DNA of 20,435 nt from JBEKYD01 sp052325345. GTDB taxonomy: Bacteria; Acidobacteriota; Terriglobia; Bryobacterales; Bryobacteraceae. Shown here piece after piece: positions 6,879 through 15,340 of this stretch. The notes beneath the pieces are model-generated. The model was not told the DNA's origin. It worked only from the letters and a program-made list of their open reading frames with translations, and made no database searches. Positions within the stretch are counted from its first letter, which is position 1; each line of letters begins with the position of its first letter. The DNA lies in assembly GCA_052325345.1 (NCBI GenBank), contig JBKQVG010000337.1:1-20435 (forward strand), given 5' to 3'. A program made the translations under genes and the position numbers.

Positions 6879-8066
6879 ATGCGCATCCTTCTGTTCAGCG
6901 GCAACGGGGGGGTGGGGAAAACCAGCCTGGCCGCGGCCACCGGTTTGCAGCTTTCCCGCCTCGGGTACCGCACCCTGGTGATGAGCGTCGATCCGGCCCA
7001 CAGCCTGGCCGATTCGTTCGATCTCGAAACCGGGTTGTTCCACTCCAAAACCGGCGATCCGTATGCCATCGACGAGCGCCTGGCCATTCACGAAGTCAAC
7101 ATCCAGAAGGAAATCAAGCGCCACTGGCGGGAAATATCCGCCTACGTGGTGTCGGTGTTGCGCACCACCGGCATCAGCGACGTCGAAGCCGAGGAACTGG
7201 CCATCCTGCCCGGCATGGAAGAACTGAGCGCGATGATGTACGTCAACCAGTTCCGGCGCGAGCAGCGCTACGATGCCATCGTGCTCGATTGCGCCCCCAC
7301 CGCCGAATCGATGCGCTTTGTGAGCATGCCGACCACGCTCGAATGGTACATGAAGCACATCTTTCCGTTCCAGCGCGGCATCGTCAAAGCCGTACGGCCG
7401 ATCGCCAATCGCATGTCCCCGGTGGAGCTACCTCCCGACAATTACTTCGCTAACATTCAGGATCTGTTTGCCAAGCTGGACGGTATCGGCGAGTTGCTCG
7501 AAGACCCCAAGGTCACCAGCGTCCGGCTGGTAACCAACCCCGAGCGCATGGTGCTGCGCGAGACCCAGCGCGCCTTCGTTTATTTCTCCCTGCATGGGCT
7601 CACCGTGGATGGAGTGATCGTCAACCGCGTCCTGCCGGAAGCAGTGAAAGACGACTGGTTTGCCGAATGGCGCGCCTCGCAAAACAAAATCCTGGACGAA
7701 ATCGAAGCCTATTTTGCGCCCGTCGCGGTGCGCCAGGTGCCGCTGTTCACCCACGAGGTGCTGGGGAGGGAGCGGCTGGAGGAACTGGCCGGCACGCTCT
7801 ACGGCGACAAGACCGATCCGGCGGCGGTTTCGCGCATGGAAGCGCCTTTCGCTTTCGCCAAGCACGACGGCCGCTACGAAGTGCGCCTGCAGCTTCCCTT
7901 CGCCGCCAAGGGCGAAGTAGGATTGTTTAAGAAGGGCGATGAGCTAGTGGTTGAGATCGGCACGCTCCGCCGCCACATCGGGTTGCCCACCTCGATGGCG
8001 TCGCTGCTCCCCAGCCGCGCCCGTCTGGAAAATCGGGTTCTCACCGTGGAAATGAAGGAGAGCTGA
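6879..8066 (+). CDS. ArsA/Get3-family ATPase with C-terminal Hsp20-like domain
   Basis: A 395-residue soluble SIMIBI-class P-loop ATPase of the ArsA/TRC40 family. The deviant Walker A is GNGGVGKTS (8-16), with switch I VDPAHSLAD (38-46), a switch II region at DCAPTAES (137-144) and the adenine-binding TNPE at 219-222. The C-terminus, about 330-393, has an alpha-crystallin/Hsp20-like beta pattern (YEVRLQLPF, DELVVEIG, LENRVLTVEM). This is a known fusion in bacterial ArsA-like proteins and makes a chaperone or client-handling role more likely than arsenite export. No arsB, arsR or arsD gene lies nearby. It starts at ATG 6879 without a strong ribosome site, in a 113-base gap shared with the divergent kinase. 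The next gene starts one base after its stop, so the two are co-transcribed. Whether it handles tail-anchored or other membrane proteins cannot be told from sequence. Confidence 0.9.
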   Translation: MRILLFSGNGGVGKTSLAAATGLQLSRLGYRTLVMSVDPAHSLADSFDLETGLFHSKTGDPYAIDERLAIHEVNIQKEIKRHWREISAYVVSVLRTTGISDVEAEELAILPGMEELSAMMYVNQFRREQRYDAIVLDCAPTAESMRFVSMPTTLEWYMKHIFPFQRGIVKAVRPIANRMSPVELPPDNYFANIQDLFAKLDGIGELLEDPKVTSVRLVTNPERMVLRETQRAFVYFSLHGLTVDGVIVNRVLPEAVKDDWFAEWRASQNKILDEIEAYFAPVAVRQVPLFTHEVLGRERLEELAGTLYGDKTDPAAVSRMEAPFAFAKHDGRYEVRLQLPFAAKGEVGLFKKGDELVVEIGTLRRHIGLPTSMASLLPSRARLENRVLTVEMKES

Positions 8067-8067
8067 A

Positions 8068-8295
8068 ATGGAAGAAAAGACCGAAAGCGCCGCCGGGCAA
8101 GCCCAAGCCGGACCCGGCTGCTTCTTTTGCGGCACCGTCCTGCCCATGCTGGAGCATTGCTGGTCGGAGGCCACCCGCGACCACTTCCGCAATTCGCGGG
8201 TGGAATTCCTCAAGGGCATCCGCAGCCTGCTCGATCAGCGCATCGCCAGCCTGTCCAAGGAAGAACGCAAAGGGACGCACGTCACGGTAGAGTAG
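8068..8295 (+). CDS. Small conserved-looking protein downstream of ArsA-like ATPase
   Basis: A 75-residue protein of unknown function. GAAGGAGAG at 8054-8062 gives a good ribosome site, and the ATG begins one base after the ArsA-like stop, so it is translationally coupled to that gene. It has a disordered Gly/Ala-rich start, then C18-x2-C21 (CFFC) and H30-C31, which together could form a small metal site. A helical stretch of about 33-68 with charged heptads (FRNSRVEFLKGIRSLLDQRI) follows, then a short polar tail. There is no signal peptide or membrane segment. Its position suggests a regulator or adaptor of the ATPase; this is inference from gene order alone. Confidence 0.72.
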   Translation: MEEKTESAAGQAQAGPGCFFCGTVLPMLEHCWSEATRDHFRNSRVEFLKGIRSLLDQRIASLSKEERKGTHVTVE

Positions 8296-8438
8296 CCGCC
8301 GCGCTACCGGAGCCGCGACCACAGGGAGCGGTCTTTGCCGCTGGCCGCATGATGGACTTCAAACCAGATTAACCCGCATTTTGAAATTGAGAAACTCAGT
8401 TAGGAGTAAGGCAGGGACGGCGCAAGGTCGTCAAGTTT
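8296..8438. other. Convergent intergenic gap
   Basis: These 143 bases separate the ArsA-side operon from the convergent end of addA. There is a CGGTAG/CTACCG hairpin at 8285-8309 straddling the stop of the small gene, and a weak AGCGG/CCGCT hairpin near 8327-8342. Neither has a T tract, so no convincing intrinsic terminator is visible for either strand. Confidence 0.4.
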
Positions 8439-11400
8439 TCATCGCCCCGCCGGGCACAGCTCTCGATAGAACGGGCAGCGGTGACAGTGGTCGCCCTCGC
8501 GCAGCGGGAAATCCAAGTTGTGCTGGGCCTGTTCCAACTCGGCGGCGATCTGGGCGGGCGATTCCCACAGCGGCGGCTCCAGGTCTACGCGCACCAGCGT
8601 GTCGGGCCGCAGGAAGTGCAGCCACGCGCCCGCGACCGCGCGTCCGGCCACCCGCTCCACCGCCATGGCGTAGAGTCGCAGTTGCAAGGCGTAGTCTTCG
8701 GCGCGGCGATGGGCCTGGTGCGAAGTGACGGCGTCGGTCTTGTAGTCCACGATTACGACTTCGCCATTCTCCTCGAACCAAAGATCCACCTGGCCGCGCA
8801 CCACCAGGTCTCCCACCGCCATCAGAAAATCGAATTCCCGTTCCACGCGCGCCGCCTTTGCCAGGCGGCGGCCCAGCGGCCCGCGGCGGAAGACGTCGGC
8901 CAATCGCAAGGCTTCGGCGTCCGGGCTGGGAACGTCGAGGCCGGCCAGCAGCCGATGGACCGCGGTGCCCAACTCGGCGGCATCCAATTCGGCGGTCTCC
9001 GGCGCCCCCGACTCCTCAGCCACGGATGTGCGTCCGCCCACGCGGCCGGAAAAACCCAGATAGCGGCCCAGCAGGTAGCGGCGAGGGCAGCGGGCGAATT
9101 CCACCAGATCGGTGACGGTCGCGTTGGAATCCTGCTGCCCGGTTGCCACGGGCGGCGCCAGCCAGTCCATATCTTCGCCCGGCCCGGCGGCCGCCGCGGC
9201 GGTCTGCGCGACTCGCAGTTCGGGCGGGCGGTCCGCGGTGACCAGGCGCAGCTTCCAGGAATGTCCATCGGGCGCAGTGCGCTCCAGGATTTCATCGCGG
9301 CCGGGCGCGAGGTCCAGTTGCAACCTGCCGCTGACCGGTTCCGCCCACGAAGCCCGCTTGCCGCCGCTCGAAAAACTCATGATCAGAAGCTGTTCGGCGC
9401 GCGTCATGGCCACGTAAAGCAGCCGGTCGCCCTCCTGGCTCTCGCGGCGGGTCAGCTCGCGCCGAATGGCGGCGTGAAACAGATCGCCGTGATCTTCTCC
9501 AGTGACGGGATTGCGCCAGCGCGCTCCCAGGCCGATGGCCGGGGAAAACGCCACCACCGGCGCGGTATTCCTGACCCCTTTGTGCAGGGCGGCGATGAAC
9601 ACCACCGGAAACTCCAGCCCTTTGGCCGAATGCACCGTCATCACTTTCACGGCACCCGAAGAGTCGTCCGGAGGAGCGTCGGGTTCGCGAGGATTGGTGG
9701 AACGGATGCGCGCCAGCTCGTCCACAAACTCGTCCAGCGTTCCGCGCCCGGAAGCGGCGCGCGCCATGGCGAGGAACTTATCGATGTTGCCGGCGGCGCG
9801 CGCTCCGGTTTCGCCGCGATAGCCCGCGTCATCCATGGCCGCTACCAGCAAGCGATCGAACGAGACCGCTTCGCGCCGCCTGCGCCATTCGGCCAGGTTG
9901 CCGCGAAACCGGTCGAGGGCGGTGAAATCTTCGGGTGAAAAATCGGCGGCCTGGGCCGGCGTTAGGGCGGCGAGCGAGGCTCCCACGTTTGGCCCCAACA
10001 GCCGCAGCGCCAACAAGCCTTCGTCGGAGACGCCCGCCAGCGGAGAGCGCAGCACGGCGGCCAGGGCGATTTCGTCGCGCGGGTTGGCGGCCACGCGCAG
10101 CAGGTTGGTGAGATCGGCGACTTCACCGCTCTCGTAAAAGCCCTTGCCGCGGTTGACTACATACGGGACGCCGGCCTCGTCTAACGCGTCCGCGAGCGTA
10201 CCCAGCACCTCGGTATTACGCACCAGCACGGCCACGTCCTCGAAGCGAAAGCTTTCTTCGGACGTGAGGTCGACAATCCGCCGCGCGATCCAGCGCGCTT
10301 CCATCGTCTGAGCCGCGCCGGTATCCGGGGCGGTGAACGCGGCCACTTCGACCGAGATTTCGCGCGGCTCCTGGAAGGCTCGCCGGGCTTCTAAGCTTCG
10401 TGGCTCGATGCCGCCGGCACCCGCCGACACGGTCTCGACGGCGCTCAGGATATCGGCTCGGCTGCGAAAATTCTCCGCCAGCTCGACGACGCGCTCGCCG
10501 CGGTCGGCTACTTCCTGGCGATAGCGGCGGAACACCTCCGGTTCGGCGTGGCGAAACCCGAAGATCGATTGGTTGATGTCGCCCACGGCGTAGAAGCGGC
10601 CCGGAGCGCGCGCCAGTTCCAGCAGACGGGCCTGCTGCCCGTTGGTGTCCTGAAACTCGTCCATCAGGATATGGTCGAACTGGGCCTGGAGGCGGCGGCG
10701 CGTGTCGGCGTGCCGCTCCAGCAGGCGGACGCTGGCTTCTTCCAGGTCGGCGAAATCGAGCAGGCCGGCCTCCGTCTTGCGCTCCCGATAGATTCGGTCG
10801 AAACGCCGCAAAACTTCGAACAGCGTGGCGCGCTCGGGAGCGTGGTAGACGGTGAGGAGCGGCCGCTCGGCTCGCTTCTCCACCAGTTCCTTTAACTCGG
10901 CCAGCTTCGGACGCAGGGGATGATTCTTTTTGCCGCGCCGCAGATTGAGAGAAAACGCCGGGATGACGGCGAGCTTCTCGCGCGGCGTGCGGGCGTGCAG
11001 CAATCGTTCGGCGCCCTCGCGCGCGGCGGCCAGTTGTTCGGCGAGCGCCGGATCGGAATGGTCGGGCCCGGCTTCCCGCAGTTCCGCCGCCAGAGCTTCG
11101 ATGCGGGCCAGGGCGCCGTCGGAGGGAGCGGGCTTGGCGGCCACGGCTTCGATGCCCAAACCCGCCCCGCGCATGGCGTCGTAGGCCGCCAGCACGGCTT
11201 CTTCGAACTCGAACGAGGCCAGAGCGCGGATCAGCGCGCGCACCTCGGCCGGCCGCGCGGCGAACAGTTCGTTCATGGCTTCGGCCATGGCTTCGTGCTG
11301 CAGCCGGATTGCGTCGCGCTCGTCGGCGATGGCGAATTCGGGGTCGATCGCCGCCGCCACCGCGTTTTCCCGCAGCAGCCGCGCGCAGAAGCCGTGCACC

Positions 11401-11675
11401 GTGGATACCCAGGCCCGCTCCAGCGCCCCGCGCACTCCGGCCGGTTCCGGAAACTGCTCCGCCAGTTTCTTGCGCATGTTGGCGGCGGCCTTCTCGGTGA
11501 AAGTGATGGCCAGAATGCGCAGCGGGTCGGCGCCCGCCTCCACCAGGCGGCGGAAATATTCCACCAGTACGGTGGTTTTGCCGGAACCGGGTCCGGCCAC
11601 AATGCAGGTATCCTGGCGTCGTTCGGACACTTCGATGGCGCGGGTTTGCGCGGGAGTAAACTCGACCGGGCTCAT
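8439..11675 (-). CDS. addA: AddA-like UvrD-family helicase/RecB-family nuclease subunit
   Basis: A 1078-residue superfamily 1A helicase-nuclease, the motor subunit of an AddAB-type double-strand-break resection complex. The start is the ATG at 11675, overlapping the addB stop as ATGA. Helicase motifs: AGPGSGKTT (27-35), LMDEFQDTN (337-345), GDINQSIFGFRHAEPE (365-380), VHSAKGLEFPVVF (681-693) and RLLYVAMTRAEQ (751-762). The C-terminal RecB-type nuclease has H907 (GTAVHRLL), D964 (GQVDLWF), D977-x-K979 (VDYKTD) and QLRLY (998-1002), so the site looks intact. Cysteines C863, C1064, C1067 and C1074 flank the nuclease in the C-xn-C-x2-C-x6-C pattern of the iron-sulfur staple. That staple is best known in AddB, Cas4 and related nucleases, so its presence in the A subunit is worth noting. 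A generic RecB-like/PcrA-nuclease annotation would also fit, but the addB neighbour favours AddA. Confidence 0.88.
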   Translation of the reverse strand: MSPVEFTPAQTRAIEVSERRQDTCIVAGPGSGKTTVLVEYFRRLVEAGADPLRILAITFTEKAAANMRKKLAEQFPEPAGVRGALERAWVSTVHGFCARLLRENAVAAAIDPEFAIADERDAIRLQHEAMAEAMNELFAARPAEVRALIRALASFEFEEAVLAAYDAMRGAGLGIEAVAAKPAPSDGALARIEALAAELREAGPDHSDPALAEQLAAAREGAERLLHARTPREKLAVIPAFSLNLRRGKKNHPLRPKLAELKELVEKRAERPLLTVYHAPERATLFEVLRRFDRIYRERKTEAGLLDFADLEEASVRLLERHADTRRRLQAQFDHILMDEFQDTNGQQARLLELARAPGRFYAVGDINQSIFGFRHAEPEVFRRYRQEVADRGERVVELAENFRSRADILSAVETVSAGAGGIEPRSLEARRAFQEPREISVEVAAFTAPDTGAAQTMEARWIARRIVDLTSEESFRFEDVAVLVRNTEVLGTLADALDEAGVPYVVNRGKGFYESGEVADLTNLLRVAANPRDEIALAAVLRSPLAGVSDEGLLALRLLGPNVGASLAALTPAQAADFSPEDFTALDRFRGNLAEWRRRREAVSFDRLLVAAMDDAGYRGETGARAAGNIDKFLAMARAASGRGTLDEFVDELARIRSTNPREPDAPPDDSSGAVKVMTVHSAKGLEFPVVFIAALHKGVRNTAPVVAFSPAIGLGARWRNPVTGEDHGDLFHAAIRRELTRRESQEGDRLLYVAMTRAEQLLIMSFSSGGKRASWAEPVSGRLQLDLAPGRDEILERTAPDGHSWKLRLVTADRPPELRVAQTAAAAAGPGEDMDWLAPPVATGQQDSNATVTDLVEFARCPRRYLLGRYLGFSGRVGGRTSVAEESGAPETAELDAAELGTAVHRLLAGLDVPSPDAEALRLADVFRRGPLGRRLAKAARVEREFDFLMAVGDLVVRGQVDLWFEENGEVVIVDYKTDAVTSHQAHRRAEDYALQLRLYAMAVERVAGRAVAGAWLHFLRPDTLVRVDLEPPLWESPAQIAAELEQAQHNLDFPLREGDHCHRCPFYRELCPAGR

Positions 11676-14383
11676 TCGGCGGCGCCCTCCACGGCCGCCT
11701 GTCTGGAGCGAAAGCGGCAGGCATCGCGATAGTCGCACTGGCGGCACTTGGCCGGGTCGGCGGGATCGGGCTCCACGCGGCCGGAGCGGATCTCGTTCAC
11801 TACGCGCAACGTCTTTTGGCGGGCCGCGGCCAGCCAGTCGTCCCGCATGGGCAGGCTATCGAGAAAACCGTCCTCGCTCCAGCCGGCGTACTTAACTTCC
11901 TTTTTCAGGCCGAGGTAAAAGACACCCGCCACGCGAACTCCAAATCGCTCGCGCGCGGCCATGGCGTAGAGCGGAGCCTGCAGCAGGTTTTCGTCGGTCA
12001 GTTTGCCGCGCGTGGTGGCGGGGTTGCTGTACTTGTAATCGACCACGTAGGCGCGGCCGTCCGGAGCGGTATCGAGACGATCGATCTTGCCGCGCAAAAC
12101 CAGCGTTTCGTCGAATTGGAACTCGAACACCTCTTCCATCCGCGAGGCGAAGTCCTGGCGCCGCCAGCGGCCGTCGTTCGCAAAAACCTGGAGGTCGTCG
12201 CGGATCTGGTTGCGCAGCCGCTCGGTGTGGTAGAGAAGGGGGATGTTCTTGTCTTCGAGCACCGCGGCGAATTCGGCCTCGAAGAGCGCGGCGATATTCC
12301 CTCCCTCGGAATACCAGCGCTTCAGCGTACTGTGCACGATGTTGCCCTGGGTGAGGAAATCCAGCCGCTTCTCCGGCGATTCCGGACGCTGCCCCAGCCG
12401 CAGCGTCTGCCGCGCGAAATACTGGAACGGGCAATTGAGATAGGTTTCGAGAGCCGTGGGAGAGAGCTTCGCGGTCCGCTGGCCCAGCGCGGCGAGCAAC
12501 GCCGGCGCCGCGACGGCCTTGCCCGAAGGCGCCCTCACCACGCGCGCCGGCCGTGGGCGCGCCGGGCGCGCGGTCTCCTCGGCCAAGGGCAGATCCTCCA
12601 GATACAGGGAGCGAAGGTTGGGCTCGCCGCGCTCGTCGAACTCGGGATAGGTCACGGTGGCGAGCACGGTGGCGCGGCTGATCGCGGCGTCGAATAGGGC
12701 CCGTTCTTCCCGCTCGAAGTCCTCGCCGCTGCGAACGCCGATTCCGGCCGCGCCCAGCCGCCGCCGCGCGGCATCCGGGAAGAACGGATCGGGGCGGTTG
12801 AGACGCGGGAATTGTTTTTCCACCAGCCCGCACACGAAGACCACCGGCAGCGCCCACTCCCGCGCCTCGAAAGCCGGCAGCACGTGAACCACGTTGCGGC
12901 GCCCGTCGGGAAGGCGCAACGGCTTGCGCGCCATCACCGTCTCGAAGGCGGCTTGAAACGCGGCCAGGTCCGGTTCGCGTCCCGGTATGTCCGCGGTGGC
13001 GCACAATGCGGCGGCGGTTTCGCCCGCCGCCTCCTCGAACGAATGCATGGCGACCGCCTGGGCGCGATATTCGAGCGCCGTCTGAGGGCGGATCCGCTCC
13101 TCGATGAGCGGCCGGACGAGGCCCGTCAGTTCCGCGAAGCGCGCCGCCCAATCCCGCGGCGAGAGAGTGAACAACTGCCATTCTTCGAGCGCCCGCATGC
13201 GCTCCAGCAGGGGGACCAGGCGCTCGGCTCCGCATTCCCGCGCCAGTTCCCTGAGGCCGGCCAGGCCCGAGCCCGGCATTTTCTCCCGCACGGCGAAGTC
13301 CCAGCGGTCGGCCGCATTCGATTCGGCGAAGCGCGGCGCCAGACGCACCGCGGCTAAGGTCCGTTCCCAATCCCAGCCGCTCTTGAGGGCGCGCAGGGCG
13401 CCCACGAGAAAGCGCGAAACCGGATGCTCGCCGAGCGGCTGGTCGAAGTAGAATCGAGCGGGGATTCCGAAGCGCTCGAGCGTGGTGCGCAACAAGGGAA
13501 CGTAGTTTTCCGCGGAACGCACGATCACGCCGATTTCGCGGAACGGCCTTCCCGCCGCCGTCTGCTGCAGGATGCGGCGGGCGATTTCTTCGCTCTCGCG
13601 CTCGACCGACGGGGCGCGCACCAGCAAGCGGGCCGGCGCCCCCCGGCGAGCCGGTAACCGCTCTTCAGCGAAACCCATTGCGCCGAGACGCGTCCGCAAG
13701 CCGTCGCCGGCTTCGCCTTCCGCCAGCGTGATGGTGACATCGGCATGTGCGGCCAAGGCGGCGACGACCCGCAACTCCGGAGCGGGAAGAGCGTGAAAGC
13801 CGTCCAGCCAGACGCTCTCCACGCCAGCCAGTCCCTCAGCGGCGATGCGTTCGGCGGCGCGCTCCAGGCGGCGCGCGCGCAACGCCATGCCGGCGCGATC
13901 GAGCAGCCGCTCCACTTCCCGGTATACCTGGGTGAAAGCGTGGGCCAAAGGGGCTTCGCCGGCCAACCGGTTCCCCGCCAGGGCTTGTTCCAGGCGTGCG
14001 GCATCGCAACCGGCGGAAGCGAACTCCGTCACGGTGCGCGCCAACTGCGAATGAAAACCGGCCATTCCGGCGACCCCGGCAAACTCCGCCCGGTTCACCC
14101 TCCGGATGGCCTCTGCCGCGACCAGCGCCAGCACCGGATCGGTCACCTCCACCAGGCCGGAGCACGACGCCTCCACGAACCCGTGCAAGGTTTGAATCGC
14201 GCTCGGCCGAAACACCAAGCCTTCACGCGCCAGTTGATTTTCGAGATGCATGGCCAGCGTGGCGGTGGGCACCAGCAAGCGCGTTCCACTTTCCCGGCGG
14301 CGCAATGCCGCGCGCAGACTATCCAGCGCGCGGGTGGTTTTGCCGGACCCCGCCGGGCCGATCAGAAGACGCATCTGGCGCAT
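11672..14383 (-). CDS. addB: AddB-like helicase-nuclease subunit with iron-sulfur staple
   Basis: A 903-residue partner of AddA. The N-terminus keeps a Walker A motif (GPAGSGKTT, 9-17), but the expected Walker B is degenerate (VWLDGFHALP), as in known AddB proteins that have lost helicase activity and serve in DNA tracking or Chi recognition. The C-terminal PD-(D/E)XK nuclease shows H684 (GNIVHSTL), D768 (RGKIDRLD), D782-x-K784 (VDYKYS) and Q802/Y806 (LQAPLYAM). The cysteine staple is C651 (LNCPFQYF), C880, C883 and C889 (KCRQCDYRDAC). Start at ATG 14383; a second in-frame ATG follows nine bases later. TACACT lies on the minus strand at 14397-14392, so a leaderless transcript is possible. It is upstream of addA with a four-base overlap, so both subunits come from one operon. 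Confidence 0.85.
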   Translation of the reverse strand: MRQMRLLIGPAGSGKTTRALDSLRAALRRRESGTRLLVPTATLAMHLENQLAREGLVFRPSAIQTLHGFVEASCSGLVEVTDPVLALVAAEAIRRVNRAEFAGVAGMAGFHSQLARTVTEFASAGCDAARLEQALAGNRLAGEAPLAHAFTQVYREVERLLDRAGMALRARRLERAAERIAAEGLAGVESVWLDGFHALPAPELRVVAALAAHADVTITLAEGEAGDGLRTRLGAMGFAEERLPARRGAPARLLVRAPSVERESEEIARRILQQTAAGRPFREIGVIVRSAENYVPLLRTTLERFGIPARFYFDQPLGEHPVSRFLVGALRALKSGWDWERTLAAVRLAPRFAESNAADRWDFAVREKMPGSGLAGLRELARECGAERLVPLLERMRALEEWQLFTLSPRDWAARFAELTGLVRPLIEERIRPQTALEYRAQAVAMHSFEEAAGETAAALCATADIPGREPDLAAFQAAFETVMARKPLRLPDGRRNVVHVLPAFEAREWALPVVFVCGLVEKQFPRLNRPDPFFPDAARRRLGAAGIGVRSGEDFEREERALFDAAISRATVLATVTYPEFDERGEPNLRSLYLEDLPLAEETARPARPRPARVVRAPSGKAVAAPALLAALGQRTAKLSPTALETYLNCPFQYFARQTLRLGQRPESPEKRLDFLTQGNIVHSTLKRWYSEGGNIAALFEAEFAAVLEDKNIPLLYHTERLRNQIRDDLQVFANDGRWRRQDFASRMEEVFEFQFDETLVLRGKIDRLDTAPDGRAYVVDYKYSNPATTRGKLTDENLLQAPLYAMAARERFGVRVAGVFYLGLKKEVKYAGWSEDGFLDSLPMRDDWLAAARQKTLRVVNEIRSGRVEPDPADPAKCRQCDYRDACRFRSRQAAVEGAAE

Positions 14384-14497
14384 CGGCTTTCAGTGTAGCG
14401 CAGGCGAATAAAATACGAAAGCCGCATCTCGCGCGCGCTGCGCTTCACCGCCTCCACCGTGGCCAAGACCGGCGTGTTCTAAGCGCTGCGCAGTCCT

Positions 14498-14538
14498 CAA
14501 AAACAAAAAGACCAGGGCGCTGGGTTGCGCCCTGGTCT
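14498..14538 (-). terminator. Intrinsic terminator of the PEP-CTERM gene
   Basis: AGACCAGGGCGC at 14509-14520 and GCGCCCTGGTCT at 14527-14538 form a perfect 12-base-pair stem with a six-base loop. Read on the minus strand, the stem is followed by TTTTTGTTTTTG (complement of 14509-14498). It lies 31 bases beyond the PEP-CTERM stop and separates that gene from addB on the same strand. Confidence 0.9.
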
Positions 14539-14569
14539 CTAGGAGGAGTTATGCTCGGAATATCTTGTT

Positions 14570-15340
14570 TTAGCGGCGAACGCGTTTGCGACCCAGCAGA
14601 CCCAGGCCCACCAGCGCGGAGCCCAAGAGGGCCAGCGTGCCAGGTTCCGGAGTCGGGTTCGAGGCCAACTGCGCTGAGAACGTGCCCGTACCCGCAGCGG
14701 TAAAGGGTTCCACCTGGCCACAAAGGTTGCTTCCACTGCTGTTGCACGGCAAGAAGTTGTTACCGCCGTTACCCGTCGTAGTCAACGCAGCACTGAGATT
14801 AGTCATCGAGAAGCCCAGCGAATCAAGCGATGATGGGGCAAAGGTAAAATAGGCGCTGGTGAAAATCACCTCGCTGAGATTACCAGGCCCGTCCGAGGAA
14901 GAAAGCGTTGCCGAACTGCCGTCAGCCGCGCCGCCGAGGGCCGTGTTGTTACCAGTCCCAAAAGTGCCGGAGAGGATAGTCCCGAGGTACGCGTAAGGGC
15001 TGGAGGCATCGGCAACGATCGTGAAAGAGCCGCCCGAATAACCACCCTGCGAGAGAACGCTGCCCGAGCTGATCGAAGCGTTGCTTGTGGACGTGTCCCC
15101 GGTAATCGTCAGGTCTGCGAGGATTGCAGTGTTATTAGGAGCGCCATTAGCGCCCGACAGGATCACATAAATTTGTTCGTTGGCGGTCGTTGTCACGAGG
15201 CCGTTGGTTGTGCCGTTCAGGGTGAGCGTAAAGTCTTGCGCTCCGTTCGCCTCAATAAACTGGGCGATCTGAGTTGCCTGTGCCGAGCCAAGCAGTAAGA
15301 ATCCTGCGAGCACCGAAGCAACTGTTAGTTTTTTCATCAC
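14570..15340 (-). CDS. PEP-CTERM sorting-domain secreted protein
   Basis: A secreted protein of 256-257 residues. The N-terminal signal peptide is MMKKLTVASVLAGFLLLGSA (cleavage probably near AQA-T). The body is rich in Thr, Ser, Gly, Asn and Ala, with only two cysteines, C199 and C207 in the LPCNSSGSNLCG segment, which may pair. The C-terminus has PEP-CTERM architecture: PTPEPGTLALLGSALVGLG, a hydrophobic helix, then RKRVRR. Such proteins are processed by an exosortase, usually linked to exopolysaccharide or biofilm assembly; no exosortase gene is in this window. The start is ambiguous by one codon: GTG 15340 has GGGAGGAG nine bases upstream, while ATG 15337 has it at twelve, so GTG fits better. 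The gene has its own promoter and strong terminator and so is monocistronic. Amino-acid composition is unlike the neighbours because of the low-complexity mature domain. Confidence 0.87.
   Translation of the reverse strand: MMKKLTVASVLAGFLLLGSAQATQIAQFIEANGAQDFTLTLNGTTNGLVTTTANEQIYVILSGANGAPNNTAILADLTITGDTSTSNASISSGSVLSQGGYSGGSFTIVADASSPYAYLGTILSGTFGTGNNTALGGAADGSSATLSSSDGPGNLSEVIFTSAYFTFAPSSLDSLGFSMTNLSAALTTTGNGGNNFLPCNSSGSNLCGQVEPFTAAGTGTFSAQLASNPTPEPGTLALLGSALVGLGLLGRKRVRR

Noticed and set aside
6879..8066. Arsenite-resistance role for the ArsA-like ATPase
   Set aside because: No arsenic operon genes nearby, a single ATPase half and a C-terminal Hsp20-like domain do not support a classical ars pump.
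8481..9938. Long 485-codon plus-strand frame opposite addA
   Set aside because: It is antisense to well-conserved helicase and nuclease motifs and its translation is rich in Arg, Gly and Gln without recognisable motifs.
11892..13370. 492-codon minus-strand frame overlapping addB
   Set aside because: It is an alternative frame within addB with Arg/Gly/Ala-rich, low-complexity translation and no domain.
11672..14383. Cas4-like or defence-system nuclease because of the cysteine staple
   Set aside because: The full-length AddB layout with Walker A and the overlapping AddA gene fits recombination and repair; no cas genes, CRISPR repeats or other defence genes are present.
14399..14481. Plus-strand open stretch reading ISRALRFTASTVAKTGVF to a stop, between addB and the PEP-CTERM gene
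   Set aside because: It is under 30 codons, begins directly after an in-frame stop and has no start codon. I could not match it to a family, so it may be a gene-end relic but is unsupported.
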